From Hydractinia symbiolongicarpus (taxonomy: Eukaryota; Cnidaria; Hydrozoa; Anthoathecata; Hydractiniidae): a stretch of 64,000 bases of DNA. Location of the stretch: positions 21,700,501 through 21,764,500 of the forward strand of contig NC_079880.1 in assembly GCF_029227915.1 (NCBI RefSeq), written 5' to 3'. The notes beneath the pieces are model-generated. The model was not told the origin of the DNA, did not search any database, and was given only the letters and a program-made list of their open reading frames with translations. The translations under genes and the position numbers were made by a program. Shown piece after piece: positions 22,585 through 35,413 of the stretch. Position 1 is the first letter of the stretch; each line of letters begins with the position of its first letter.

Positions 22585-22860
22585 ATTGATTCGCCATAAT
22601 ATCCTGACTGGTTTTTATCCACAAAATCGTCAATGTCATCAGCTAGTATTGATTCATCGATTGATAATAACTGAGTCTGAGTTTTTGCTGATACTAGTGT
22701 CTTCGGATGCCATTACCACAATTTTTCCATCTACTGGAGTATCTTGAACGTGAGAAGAATTTTGATTTATAGCTCCAGTAGCATGTAATAATAGTCAATA
22801 CGAACTTTATCGGCGATCCTTTCATTACGCCTCATTAGCAAACATTTGCCTGCTGTTTGA
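22585..22860 (-). pseudogene. decayed coding fragment, unrecognised
   Basis: The minus strand reads coding-like in three pieces in different frames: MRRNERIADKVRIDYYYML, then QDTPVDGKIVVMASEDTSI, then SIDESILADDIDDFVDKN. The pieces are acidic or basic with little low complexity and lack long stops until they break. The SINE at 22507-22580 cuts in at the end. It could be an old host gene copy or a transposon. No family is named. Confidence 0.3.
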
Positions 22861-22869
22861 ATGTAGGGT

Positions 22870-23810
22870 TACCCAAAAAAAGACAAGTTTTGCTCACAGT
22901 TTTGATGCTTGTAACGATGTGGTCAAACTACAATATATACAAAAATGTATGTAGTGAATATTCAAAAGAATGACTAAGGAAATATAACAAATATTTGTAA
23001 ACTATATAATGCTTAACAGCTTGCCAAGTGTGACGCTTTGAAAAATAAACTTGATTAGAATACTTTTCTTGACTTTGATTTTATGACTTTAATAACATTG
23101 AAAAAGTTGTGATCACCTCAGTGACTTCTAGTGAACAAATGAACTGAAAAAATGTGCTTTTAAATAAATAAGTATAAATTCCCTAAAGAGTTTACTATAC
23201 AATTAAATTTCATAACTGACACAAATTGCCATACAATTCACATAAACAGGATTAAATTTTTTACACCTAATATACACTTGGGTAACTACACTTGACAACA
23301 CGATAGCTATAAACAACTACAGAACAAGCATGGCACACAAAACATAAAGACAAATTTTAACATAGAGCTGACTCAACAATCTCAATAAATGTTTTTAAAA
23401 GGTTTACAAAAAGTCACTTTACATAAAATATTATCTACATAAAATTTATTTTGGCGCTCCATCTGCCTAGCTGCAACAAACTTGGCATTTGATTAGTAGC
23501 TGGTACTCTCTTACTTTCTAAAGGCTCATCTCCACTCCACCAGGCGAAATATTCCGAGCGGAACGAATTTGATCATTTTTATAGGAAAATTTCACCAGTA
23601 AAAAGTAAAATGGGTTTCTAGTGGATATGAGCCTTACGAAAAAAGAGAAAGTAGCTGCAGTGTGATGTTCTTTGCCGTTTATCTAAAATAAGTTGTCACC
23701 ACAAGCATTAAGAAATATCCATAAGTTTTAGTCACCTCATTAATGGGACCAGCAGTAAGCAGTAAGAACAATGAAGTGTTAATGGGACCTAGAAGTAAAT
23801 AAGTAAATTA
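22870..23810. other. AT-rich stretch, no gene seen
   Basis: No long frame, no tRNA-like structure and no clear repeat border were found by eye. Confidence 0.4.
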
Positions 23811-23821
23811 CGCACTGCTCA

Positions 23822-24115
23822 TTCAGAGATTGTTTTTGTCATAAAAAGCATGCTTGTCCAATCAGAATTGAAAGAAGAAGCAAACTTTATAGAAAATTAT
23901 CTGGTCCCAAAAAAGCATAAAAGTACGGGACGAAGAAGTATAGTAAGAAAAGGAAAAATCGAAGTTAAGTGGGACCAACTTAGAAAGACTTGTGGGCATT
24001 GTCAATGATGAGAAATGCATTTTTAAAGTTTAAATTCTAAGTGGGACCGAAAACGTTAGAATTTTGGTCCCACTACTCACTGAAGTAAAGCCAAAATGGT
24101 CCCAATAAAGTGAAA
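23822..24115 (+). mobile_element. dispersed repeat, copy 2 of the 12.0-12.3 kb element
   Basis: It matches 12044-12345 with a short deletion in the GGTCCACATTAG region. A (ACTT)n array follows at its end. Confidence 0.65.
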
Positions 24116-24119
24116 TTTG

Positions 24120-24172
<53 letters not shown>

Positions 24173-24173
24173 T
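24120..24173. repeat. (ACTT)n microsatellite
   Basis: About 13 perfect ACTT units follow the dispersed repeat. Confidence 0.95.
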
Positions 24174-24179
24174 GGTAAC

Positions 24180-26380
24180 AACAGGCTGTAGAATATGTCT
24201 TTTTATTACCGCCGTATTCTGTCTATCTGTTCAAAAGTGTTGCGCCTAGCTTTATTTCGTATGCCCCGCATTACGCAATTTCTACCGATTTCTGCGTGTG
24301 CGTAGTAAGCGGACCAGTTACAAAGTCTTGATATTTGCGAATAGCAAATTCAAGCTTTTTGCGGTCTCGACATGCCAACTAAAAAGGTTAAGGCTAGGCT
24401 GACGAAGGCTATTTTATTTGGAAATGCTGCAGTGTTGTTGCGTTGACATTTGCCGATCCCTTTCTGACCTTTCTATTATTTCAGTTTCTATTTATTCTTT
24501 TGAAAATGGGCTGTTTCGTGTATTTTGCTTAAAAGGGTATTACGCCTATACGGATGTGCGAGAAGGTTAACCTGCACTTAACGCTCAGCCCGTTGTCGTA
24601 ATTAATGTTTTAACTTTCGCAGAAACTTATTCCGAAAAATATAAATGTTATCTAATTATTTTTGCTATGACGGCTATCAACAGGTTGTAAACTGTTTTCG
24701 TTTTATTTTAACTTAAGTTATGGCACAAAGTTACTGCTTTAAAAATATACTACACCCGAAACACCATAATGCTTTCAGAGCTTCACTTGATTTATGAAAT
24801 ATTGTATGCCTGTACTAAAGCGCTTCCCTTGGATTTGTGGTGCAGTTTACCTGGTCTTATTAAGCGCGCAAACTGGCATTTAACAGTTACACAGTTACTT
24901 GTGGTTTAAGCCGCATTTCGATGCCAGATCGCCCGACTGGTTTATTTAACGACAGCCGTATTTTGTGTTCAAAATGGCTGGGCGGAGCTACGTTCCGTGT
25001 AAGTAATGTTCTGACGGAGGAACTCGTTGATTTTCTATTGTGACCAATTCCTTTTTTGCCACCAATCATAAAAAAAACTTAAATCCATTTGAGGAGATTG
25101 AAATCGTTGTGTTTTTATCTACATAAACATAGCAAAAACGGATCGAAAACTTGGAGTATATCCCCTTGACAAGACTCCACGTCTTATCTAACCATAAGTA
25201 TTGTGGAAACTGAAAGACCAATAGAGTTAACTGGTGGGCGGTTTATAGTTCTCTGCATCTACGCGCATCTTTAAAATTTGGTTTGATGATGGCGCAGTGC
25301 TCATGGACAGAATAATTGATTTTTGAGAAATTCTTTAACCCTTAGCCATAGCTAGGATCATCTGGTTTTGTTAAGCAATTAAGGAGATATCGGGATTTGA
25401 GAACGTCGGCAATGACCCGTCCATATTAATGAATTTTTTTAGAAAGTTATTTAGCAAAGTGTGTCAACCTTGAAATGCTGCAGTCTAGTTGCCGGGACTC
25501 CTTTTTCGCGTATTGATTTATGGCTACGCGCAATTCCTGAGACAATCTGAAGTATTTAAGTTTTATCGCTACTTGATATTTGCTTGATTTTTTTCAAAAT
25601 TCCAGTTTTTGAAATTTAAGCATAGATCATCATGTAAACATTTTCACACGATGCTGCACGCCTTCTCTTTCATTCTGTTTTTGATTGAACGTATCTGCTT
25701 ATCCCCTTAGACGAAATGATTTGCTCAATGTTCAGTTAAAGATGACTTATGGTTCTGTGTGTCAGTGGTTTGCATTTAAATACGGTCTTATCTAACTAAG
25801 TAGATAATTTCTTGTCTTTTCATTAGCTTTATCGAAGTTTTATTTTAGCACTGAAGTGGAATAGGGTTGATTTACTAGAATTTTCAATGATTGAGCGATC
25901 ATTACGCTTTTCAAATTATTTTAGGGTAAACTGTTTAACGTGAAAAAGGATCGATTCTGTTTCCCTTTTTTAAAGTTAAGAATCAGTTCGTTTTCGTATA
26001 GGTAAGTTTTAATAAGTTTCTATGTTCTCGATATTAATTGTATCTGCATGTTTATAGTATATAACTGTATCGTTAGCATATTATATACACTTTGAGTGGT
26101 TCAAATGTTCGGGAAAGTCATTAAAGGATACCCAATAGGCAATGGTCCAAGAATGGACGCTTTAGTTACACGATTTAACGCATAAAAACAAGGTTATTTG
26201 AGGTCGACAAAAACAGATGGATTTTAAAACATTCGAGTTCTATGTCATATACACTGTATGAATTTCAATTTCTCAAAAAAACGTCGTGATTTCTTGTATC
26301 AATAGCTTTTCTCAATTTAGAAAAACAAAGAACCTGTTAACATTATCATGTCCTGCATGTTTGACATTATAGATAAGTAA
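24180..26380. other. no gene recognised
   Basis: Only short frames are present (for example 24887-25069 minus). No splice-bordered coding block was recognised. Confidence 0.35.
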
Positions 26381-26389
26381 TTTAGTTGC

Positions 26390-26530
26390 AAGTTGCTTAG
26401 ACAAGTTAATAATATGATGTAAAAGTATAATTATGGAATCGGTACAGTCTTTCAACAATTCAGCTGGTAGCTCATTAAGTCCTGTTGCTTTTTTCCACTT
26501 TAACTTTATTAAAAAGGTCTTAATGAACAC
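26390..26530 (-). pseudogene. non-LTR reverse transcriptase scrap
   Basis: The minus frame has KWKKATGLNELPAELLKDC followed by HHIINLS. This matches the finger part of non-LTR reverse transcriptases (K-K-A-T/S-G-x-D-x-I/L-P...HIINLS). The D of GxD is N here. The catalytic YxDD region is absent. Confidence 0.65.
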
Positions 26531-26534
26531 TTTA

Positions 26535-28480
26535 GATAGGTACTTGAATTTGAAGACAATTCTTGCTCTCTTGATATTTTCTTCGATAGCTTCAATTTAA
26601 ACTCTGCACATTTTTTTAACTTCGAAACTGTAGTAGAGGTTTCGTTCTTTTCATCTTAACATACTTTCAATCATTGTTAAAAATTTTCTTGCAACCGCAT
26701 ATTGTTGAAAAAAATATCTTCAACAGTTTGTGGGTTACAGTTGTTCTCGTTAATTAGATTCTTGTTACATTTTTAACAATAAAATTATAACTTCACATCG
26801 TTTATCAATGTCTTTAGATTTGTTTGATGGTAAAATAATCAATGTTTGAATGTGAAGGCAACTCTTGAATGCGACAGAAACTGTTCAATAAGCCACGAAT
26901 ACGTTTCTTGATTTTAACAAATCTCCAAGATCATCTCTTTAATTTTTTATAACTTTAGTACTATCTTCACCTACTATTAAAAATATAGTCACAATAACAT
27001 GACCGTCCTCGTCATGCCAATTACGGTTGATTAACATTGATATCCTCTAAGCATTACTATCTTCCCGTCCATCCCGCAAATTATGTGTCTGTTACTTCTA
27101 CAAAGAGCATGTTTTCATGTTTCACTTATTTGTTTACAAATTTATTCTTTGTTGATTTTATTACATTAGATTAGATTAACGTCCATTAATGGCTAATAAA
27201 CCGTTTAGCCGGGCGCAACGGGAAATTAGTACCTGGCAGTGTAATTTCTTCTTTATATCTGACGTTTTTATTGGCTTATATCGATCACGTGAGCGGGAGC
27301 TATCTTTCTGTACCGACCGGCTAAAATGTACACACAAAAAAAGTAAACATACTTTCGTGAAATTTGAACACTGTCAAACGTGCAAAAAAATACAAGTGAT
27401 TTAAGCTTTTGGGAGTTTCTAAATGTCTCACATCTGAGTTCCTCTGAAATATATTTGGTAGAATGATAATTACTTTGTAAAAATTATCTTGAATATAGCT
27501 ACAATGACGCTCTTAAATACAATAGAATCACAAGACTCGTATCTTCTTCACTCTTTTTTTACACAAGTTAATTTTTAGTACCCTTTTACAAATGCATCTC
27601 ATACAAATGAAATTAGTAATTAATAAAAAAAAGATATATCCAACTAAAATAGTTCATCTATGAAAAAAAAGCCACGGGCACACAAGACAATTTTTTCAGG
27701 CGATAATCAAAAAAAGGCAAATAATGATAACAAAAAAGTTATTATGTCCTACTGATTAACTAAATTCTTCATCTTTTTAATTTTTTAATTTTAAATATAT
27801 ATATTTTAAATGAAGTCTTGTCTGATCGTATCGTTAAAACAATATAGTTTGTGGACTGTGAGTCTGGATTTTACACACTCTCGTATATGTCTGTTGACCA
27901 TATTGTTCTCAATGTTAGAAATTTATTCTTTGTCCCAGTGGACATATGTATGCGAGTTATGCTTGTGTGAGCTTTATAAAATACGATAGTTTGCAGTGAG
28001 AAATGGATTCGTATACTGCTTTACATTAGACGCTTTCTATGGTTAAGTTCTTGACAGCCTACATTTTATCCTTAATATCCTAAATCATCCTATTTCGAAC
28101 TTTCAATCCAATGCGAGCTGTATAAATTCTATGTTGAACTTTCTAAATCCCATGTTGGTGTGTGTAATTCTATCTAGAAGTGTCTTAACACCCTTGATAT
28201 CCTTGATAGACTTTTAGACAATACCATGGATTGTCTAAAAACTATCTTTAACTGTTTAAATCTAATAAAATGTAAATTTAGTTACTACGAAGGTCAGAAT
28301 AAAAATTTATGACATTCCGTTTGCGACAAAAGACAGGAACATTTTCGGCGAAGTTATTTAATATTCCGTTGTCCTTTGTTTGGCTTAGACGAACAAGAAG
28401 TCATTAGTTATCTAAATTATGTAAAGGTGAACATATTTAACTGATTATATAAATTTAAGAGTTCATGCATTGTTACATAA
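26535..28480. other. no gene recognised
   Basis: A 71-codon plus frame at 27189-27404 has no motif I know. A short inverted repeat TTTTAGACAAT/ATTGTCTAAAA sits near 28212-28240. Confidence 0.35.
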
Positions 28481-28487
28481 TTCTCTA

Positions 28488-28915
28488 ACTTCTAATTGGT
28501 GTCAAGTTTGAATGTCATTTTTGCATCAATATCATTGATTTTGAGGTAGTATGTCATTGTTGTTGCAATCCACGTTAATAGCGCATTTGTAGTACAACAG
28601 TAATTATTAAAAGGTAGCTCCCAATTGCAGCCTCAATGAGCTGTATGAGAAATAAAGACAATGTTTGCTGTAAACAAAAAGGGTGATTATTTTGTATAAA
28701 TTACATAAAAGTGAATGTTTTCAGATAACCATTCACCCTTTGTTGGGATTTATTCATTTATTATTAAATAATTATAAGATAAACATCTTTAATTGGTGTC
28801 AAGTGGAAATGTCATTTTTGTTGCGATTTGCGTCAATTTCATTGACCTTAGGACAGTAATTATCGTATGGTAGTTCTCCATTGCATCCTTAATGAGTTTC
28901 AAGAAGAAACACAAT
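28488..28915. repeat. direct repeat, two diverged units of about 140 bp
   Basis: TAATTGGTGTCAAGT starts both units, near 28493 and 28791. Both go on with GAATGTCATTTTTG-like and AATGAG blocks. They lie just upstream of the IGFBP-like gene and could hold shared control sites, which is a guess. Confidence 0.6.
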
Positions 28916-29067
28916 AGCTATTAGATTAAAATGTATTTAAAGCAACTTCCGTTTCCTTGTCAATGACAGGTAGAAGTTAGCTATGTAACTTCAACATAAC
29001 AATGTAGTTTGTTTTAAACATCTTTCAAAGGAACAGCACACGACGTTGAAAAAGACAGAAAGAAAAG

Positions 29068-31069
29068 ATGTACTTTAAAGTCCTTCTCTTTCTAGTTGTA
29101 ACTGTGACTACATTATTGTCAGTGAGGTCAAGCAAATGTCCAATAACATGCACTAAGTCAGCGTGTAAGGAAAACCTAAAATGTTCTGGTATGTTTGACA
29201 TTGTTTGTTTGTTTGTTTTTCATCAAAATGTTTTATGTTACACTTCATTTTTTCATTTTCCTCTGGAGCAAAAGCTTAATTACAATCGTCTGATCGACAA
29301 TAGCATTGATACAGAGTACCTTCAGGTTATGGCTACAAAAAGACTATAGTTTTTCATATTATTACAAGAAGTCGTAGGGATGTAAAACTAACGTTGTCTT
29401 ACTTCCTTCTCATAGGTTCCATTGTTAAAGGAACATGTGGATGTTGTGACGAATGTGCAAAAGTTCGAGGTGAAACTTGTGGCGGAACATTTCACGTATT
29501 TGGAAGATGTGACATTGGTTTAACGTGCCGAAAAGTTCAAAACCAGAACTATGGATATTGTGGTGAGTCTTCAGAATGATAAAAGTTTATTAACATTATA
29601 CTGAGGTTCTGAAATGGATGTAAGAGAATAAAAATCATTGATTTTTTACTCCAACTGAAAGTTTTCCCAGTCTGGAAGGTTTAGTAAGTAATAACAATGC
29701 AAAATGTAACCCTCTATACCATTTTAAATCGAGGAGGTGAAGAAAATCACAGACGTATGTTGTCTGGAAAAGTTGAAACAAGAAAAGTTTGCTCAATTTT
29801 ATCTTGTTCTAGTTTGCAAAAAGGCCCACCATATTGCAGATTGTCCTTATGGTCGAGCAAGATACGCAAATGGCTGCATGAAAGCAAGATGTTATGGTAG
29901 GAACGGAATCATTACCAATTATATATTCATTTTCTGAATTCTACCACATCAATTTCAATATTTTCCGTTATGTATTTTTTATATTTCTCAGGTTTTCCTA
30001 TTGTTCGGCGCCAATAATGCCGCATTTAAGTGACCACCTGCTGACTACATGTTTCTAAACTTCAATTTTTTGATTAACTGCAAAGATTTTTTAAGTTTAA
30101 TTTTTTTTTAAATAGATTTACCAAAATGCAAAGCTTTTTCGCATCACGTTGGTGGTAATCAGACATGCCCAAGTGTAGGAACTGTTTTTTGCGACACGGA
30201 ATGTTCAAAGTAAGTATGCCTTCCTTTGTTTACATTTTTTTAAAAGCGATTAAATACATTCCCTGAAATTTAGGCCTTCAACTATTTTCGTATTATTCAA
30301 CTCTCTAGGGGGAATTACTTTTTGACTCCTAAGTAGATGGGACTGTAAGGTCATTCTCCCACCTAATTCGAATGGAAACTTTTCTTTCGTTTTCTGATAG
30401 TGTTAGTCCATAAATTAGGTAACCCTTGATCAATTCATTCAGCTTATAAATGCGGTAAAAGAAAGGCTGGCAAAATTATTCGTTTTATTAAGAAAATATT
30501 AAATATAACTTTGCTTTTTATTTTATACCGTAAGTTTTCAAATGTTTTAGGAATAACACTGTTTTTTGACTGTCCGCTAAATTATAAAAAATTTCAGGCA
30601 GCAAAGTTCATTTTATGGCAACGAGAAAAGTTCATTAGAATACCTGCTAATTGATGTCCACTATTTACAGAAACTTGTATAAGGATTTTCCGGTGCAATA
30701 TTACTTCGTGACCGTTAATTAAAAGGTGTCCGGCTTTTTAATGTATCCGGCAAATAGAGAGTCGATAACGAAAATATAAAAAGACATGCAGCTGGGTGTA
30801 TCAGTTTTAAAGTTCGTTGTCTTTTGCTTCAAACTCATTAATTTGATAATCTGCAGTTTCATTGACGTAAAAAGAGTCGACCTCGCTAATGATAATAATT
30901 TATTTTCTACTTTTATAAGTTAAACAAAAGATAAATTGCGTATTTTTTTTGTTTACAAAGTTTTAAGTGTGTTATGTGTTTTTTTAGTTGCTGCAGCCAT
31001 GATACATCGTGTAGTCCAAATGACTTACAGCAAAAAAGTAACTGCAAGTTTGGATGGTGGGAGTACTGA
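29068..31069 (+). CDS. secreted cysteine-rich protein with IGFBP-like N-terminus
   Basis: Five exons join to 195 codons plus stop: 29068-29188, 29416-29562, 29753-29896, 30116-30209 and 30988-31069. Donors are GTATGT, GTGAGT, GTAGGA and GTAAGT; introns 1-3 are phase 1 and the last is phase 2. Residues 1-22 form a signal peptide ahead of KCPITC. Residues 23-89 look like an IGFBP domain, with GTCGCCDECAKVRGETCGG and GRCDIGLTC, close to the family signature GCGCCxxC...G..CGG...G..C..GL.C. Exons 3-5 add further cysteine-rich modules (VCCLEKL, CDTEC, NCCSHDTSC) that I do not recognise and end in KFGWWEY. The exon 3 acceptor has a poor pyrimidine tract and is the least sure border. IGFBP-type domains bind ligands outside the cell; here the ligand is unknown. 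Other small cysteine-rich secreted families remain possible. Confidence 0.75.
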
Positions 31070-31271
31070 AGGATTGACTAATGCCATATTAATTTCGCTT
31101 ATTCAAAACCCCTAGAGATGATGGCTCTATACAATTATTTGTGCTTTGATCAAGAATATTTATGATCAGAGTTTTAGACGTTTTAGAATATTATATAGAA
31201 AATTTCTTTTTTTTTTAATTTGAAATCTTGAATTTCTGTTTTAGCTAAAGAAGTGCAAGTTTTAATAACAT

Positions 31272-31277
31272 AATAAA
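31272..31277 (+). promoter_or_regulatory. candidate poly(A) signal of the IGFBP-like gene
   Basis: AATAAA lies about 200 bases after the stop codon at 31067-31069. It is the first exact hexamer I see downstream. Confidence 0.4.
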
Positions 31278-31330
31278 TGGTTTCTATTGTGAATGTTGTT
31301 TTCTTGTGCGAAAAAAATTCTGTTTTCCTG

Positions 31331-31606
31331 CCTTAGGCCGTTTCAACAGCAACATTTTACCATCAGTATATTGTTGTGATGTGAAAATGTGTGATTTAAA
31401 CAAAAGAAATTCCTCTGCAATATTTTTATTTTGAACTCAGTTTGATTTAAAAAATATTGCAGAATATTGCGAACATTTGCGTCATATTTTTTCATTAATA
31501 TATCGCAGGTTGTTTTCACATTAAATCAAAATATTGTGGCAATATTTTGCAATTATTTACAACATATTGCTCGAATTTTATCGCTGTAATGTGAAACGGC
31601 CCTTAT
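31331..31606. mobile_element. MITE of about 270 bp
   Basis: The ends TAGGCCGTTTCAACAGC near 31335 and GCTGTAATGTGAAACGGCCC near 31583 are inverted repeats with a few mismatches. The interior is full of ATATTGC blocks and has no frame. Confidence 0.65.
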
Positions 31607-32779
31607 ATGTCACAATACCAATTGTCAGCATGGTATTCTTGAAAAGGCAAATGTTCCAAAGCGTTGCATTTACCGTTAAAACCTAGTATTTTTAGAAGCT
31701 TTTATCCTTTCTTTTTTATTCATTTTACTTTAGCCGTATGCTTTTTTAAAGCAACGTTTTTTTCTATCATCATTTGACTGCATATTTCTGAAGTAAATGT
31801 TTTTATTGTGTAATAAATAGATCATTTTGTAATACCTTCTGTATTTTGCAATACCTGCTGTATTTTGCCAAGAGCTGGTCAGAAATATATAAAATCTACA
31901 AGATGAAGTAGCATAAATCCCTTATGAAGCATCCCTTAGCGTATGCTAGGTCCGGTTTTACGAAACAGGTTGTGTTATTTAATGTATAGAACCTAATTTG
32001 TGCAACACGTTGTGACGAAGAGCACAGGATTATTTCGACACTAATACAAAAAACGCGAAGCAAGCAGAATCCCGTTAGTTATCTTTTCAGTATCGATATG
32101 TGCGAAATTGGTGTAGAGAAAAAGGAAAGTTGGCCTGTCAAACTACTGGGGTCCTAGCGATACTCATTTTAAATATGAATTCTTATACAACTCTTGTTCA
32201 AGTTACCCATAATTATTTTTGCTTGCGATTGTTTCTCACCTACAATGAATACCATATTGCATTCATGTTACCGCGTTTTTTTTTGACATAGTTATAGATC
32301 TTAATTAACAAAAAAGCACTCAATTTTCTCAACTTCAGATTTCAGAACGAGCTTTTCGAAAGCCATTATGTCATTAAATTCTGAAGTTGATTTTTAATAT
32401 CAAGAACAAAATTTAAACAAATCAGCCTGAAAAATGCTCATCTTTACTGGTTGATATAAAAAAGGGTATAAAAATTTTTTCAATGCGAAAAGTCCTGATC
32501 ACACCCCGGCCGTTTGTGTCAATTTTTTTTTCCTTTTTCACACTAAACACGAGAGTAGGGTTGATATCTGAGGTAGATGTCTAAACAAGCGATTGTTGTG
32601 GTTGCACGACTTTCGTAGCTCAAACAGAAGATTTAGATGCACTACAACCCCCTTTCGCAGGACCCTCAATAAAATCAGAACCAATAGGAACTGAAGAGGC
32701 TATCTTAAGTAAAAGAAATTGATTTAAAAATGAAAAAAATGCAATGGAAATACTATTACAAAAAGCACAGGGTCTGTAA

Positions 32780-35110
32780 CACTCGTATTTTATTTGATAG
32801 CGGAAGACAAAGGATAGTATTGGAAGGAAAATGGGTTTGAAAACAATTAATATGAGGGAGTTCTTATTAAAACGTTTGACGATGATAATGGCAGTGCCAA
32901 GGTATTAGATGTTGTTCAACTTAAGGTAACACATAAGATAAGTGATAGTTTTGTTTTGGTTGAGGATTTGTGTGTCCCCAACATATGTGGACATTTGGCT
33001 TGTCAGAATAATTTGTTTGCAAAGAAACAGTTTAAATATATAGGACAATTACAACTAACAGACGCCGGTTCTGATGCATTTAAATTGTCTGTTGAGGTTA
33101 TAATCTGCGTTGATTTCTTCCAAAGTTTTATTACATGTAAGATAATAAGAGCAAATAAAGGAAAAGTAGCAACTAGGTCTGTTTTAGGTTGGCTTATTAA
33201 TTGCCGAATTGAGTCAAATAATATTCACTCTTCACTTCGGCATTGTTTTGAAACCCATCTGATGCGTGATGAAGTTACACCATGCGAAGACTCATTACAT
33301 GAGGAGTTAAACAGGTTTTGGAATGTTGCGTCAATAGGTCTACCAGGAAATTGTATTACGACTCAATTTGTTTGATGGCGTTGGAAATGTTACAAAACTG
33401 CGTTTCAAACCATCGCAGAAACCAGATAATGTTGGTATCTGAAAAACCAGTTATTTTCTTTTAGTAAACCACAAAAACCATTAAAGTCAAAAAATTAGTA
33501 GCTAGATATACTAAAGTTTTTAAGGGACTGCCTGGCAAAAGGTATAATTGAGAAGGTTCCTGATAATGGAATAGTGACGGAACTAGGCAGTGTGCATTCC
33601 CTTGCTCACAGACCAGTTGTTCGTGAAGATAAGAACATTACAAAGGTAGAGTAGTGTTTGATGCGTCTTGAAGTGGAAATGGCCCGTAAACCAGTGTCTT
33701 CATTCTGGTTCAAACCTACTAATCAAAATTTTTGGATATTTTTTTGAATTTCAGAATGCACAATTATGTGATTTTGCTGATATAAAAAAGACTTCTTATA
33801 TACAGTTTTCGCTTGTTGAACCCCGGATAAGTGGAACTTTCACTAAGTTGAGCCATTGTAAGTGACTATATAAAATTAATTCACCTCAATTGACCTCGCT
33901 ATGTCTTATTTTGCCCTTTCTGGAATCTGTGTTTTTGGGGCTTCTAATTTATTTTAAAAAAACAACATTCGCTAAGTGGAACAATTTACTTCGGTCCCTT
34001 GAAAGTTCCACTTATTGAATGGTAACTGTATCTGTTATTCAAATATAAATACTGATGTTTTAAGATTTCTCCGGTATGATGTGGAGGGCTGTGAAGAATT
34101 AAAGTTAACTATATACCGTTTTAACGTGTTGTGCTTGGAGTCACTTCTAGCCCTTTTCTTCTTAATGGAACAGTGAGATATTGTATGGAAAAGTATGACG
34201 ATAAACAATGCACAGTGATAAACAATTTATTGAACGATTTGTTGAGAATTTATACGTTGATGATACAACATCAGGTCGCAACACCAATAGGAAAAGTAAA
34301 TGCGTTTTATGATAAAGCTAAAAGAATGATGTCTGAGGTTTTTGTTGTTAAGAATTGCAAAAGCATTTTAGTGAGGAGAAAGATTAAGTCAGTTTAGATA
34401 AGAAGAAGGTTGACGTTTATAGATACGCAGGTGTTACTGCGTGAAAGTGTATATCAAAAAGAGGTTTGGAAAAGGATAAGACGACTGATGAATTATCCAT
34501 TAGGTTTGATGTCGCCTGTTACTGCTTGTGTGAAGGTTATGTTTTAACTACTGTGTAGAGAATGGGGATAGTAAAACTCCTACTGAAACAATGACTATGT
34601 GAAATAGTTTTTTAGTAGCATTAGAAAAGGTTGGTGGGGTGAGAAGTAAAAAATTTGTGTCTGTTGAGATTGGTAAAATAATACAAATTTGTTTTTAAGA
34701 TGATCTAGTCGGAGGAAGCGGCCGGTTAGTTGGCGCATATGCACAGGTTAGGGGGGAGTGGCTGGTAGTTGTAAAGTCGAAACAAGGGAGAATAGCATTA
34801 ATACATCGTCCTATACAACGTTTGATTTAAACTTGGTAATGATGTTAAACTGAAGGGTGAAGTTGACGGTGTGAAGGAACACAATGTTAAGTTTGTAGAA
34901 AGTGATATTAAACGTGTGGTTGAAGTAGTGGCACCGGTGGTGGACCCATTTGTTAAAAGAAACATGCACAAGCAAGCAAAGGACTTTAATAGACCGCGCC
35001 AGAATGCTGCACAGGAGGAAGAACTACTAGGAAGAATTAAACTCAATTATATTTCGTATTTGTGCCAATTACAAAGGGAAAAAAAGTGGACAATACGTTT
35101 TAAGATACTT
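32780..35110 (+). pseudogene. BEL/Pao LTR retrotransposon pol, decayed
   Basis: The aspartic protease DSG triad (frame reads ILFDSG) is at 32790-32804. The domain goes on in 32956-33375 with LVEDLCVPNICGHL and TRSVLGWLI, which is the BEL/Pao peptidase (DUF1758) region. The start of the reverse transcriptase follows near 33540-33790 (IIEKVPDNG, HSLAHRPVVREDK) with several stops and shifts. The catalytic motif YVDD lies near 34250-34265. Near 34690-35045 are remains of the integrase C-terminal end (GEWLVVVKSKQGRIALIHRP, then RPRQNAAQEEELLG). Many frameshifts and stops show it is dead. LTRs were not found. A small DNA transposon (33803-34028) sits inside the reverse transcriptase. Confidence 0.75.
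33803..34028. mobile_element. pogo/Tigger-like MITE with TA target duplication
   Basis: CAGT starts it after TA at 33801-33802, and ACTG ends it before TA at 34029-34030. The inner ends GGATAAGTGGAAC and GTTCCACTTATTGAA pair. CAGT ends, the TA target and ATAAGTGG/GCTAAGTGG blocks fit the Tc1/mariner pogo-Tigger group. Confidence 0.7.
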
Positions 35111-35413
35111 CTTAGGGTCGCTAGGATCCATGATGCTTTGTTTTTATATTCCGTAGTGCTTTGTATATAGTTATGTGACGGTTTCTTCGTTCTCTTCAAA
35201 TATAATATTCACGAAGCCAGGACATGTGCCAGTTCTTGTGTTTGAACTTTTATCCTGTTTCTACACTGACTGCTTGGTCACTGATGGTGCGGAAAAAGAT
35301 ACGCTTGACGCATAAATACGCTGCGCCTAAATGTTCTATGTATATGCGCTGTAAATATGTGTGATGTACACATGTCTAATGAGTGTCGGATCTCATTGTC
35401 TGCATAAGTACAG

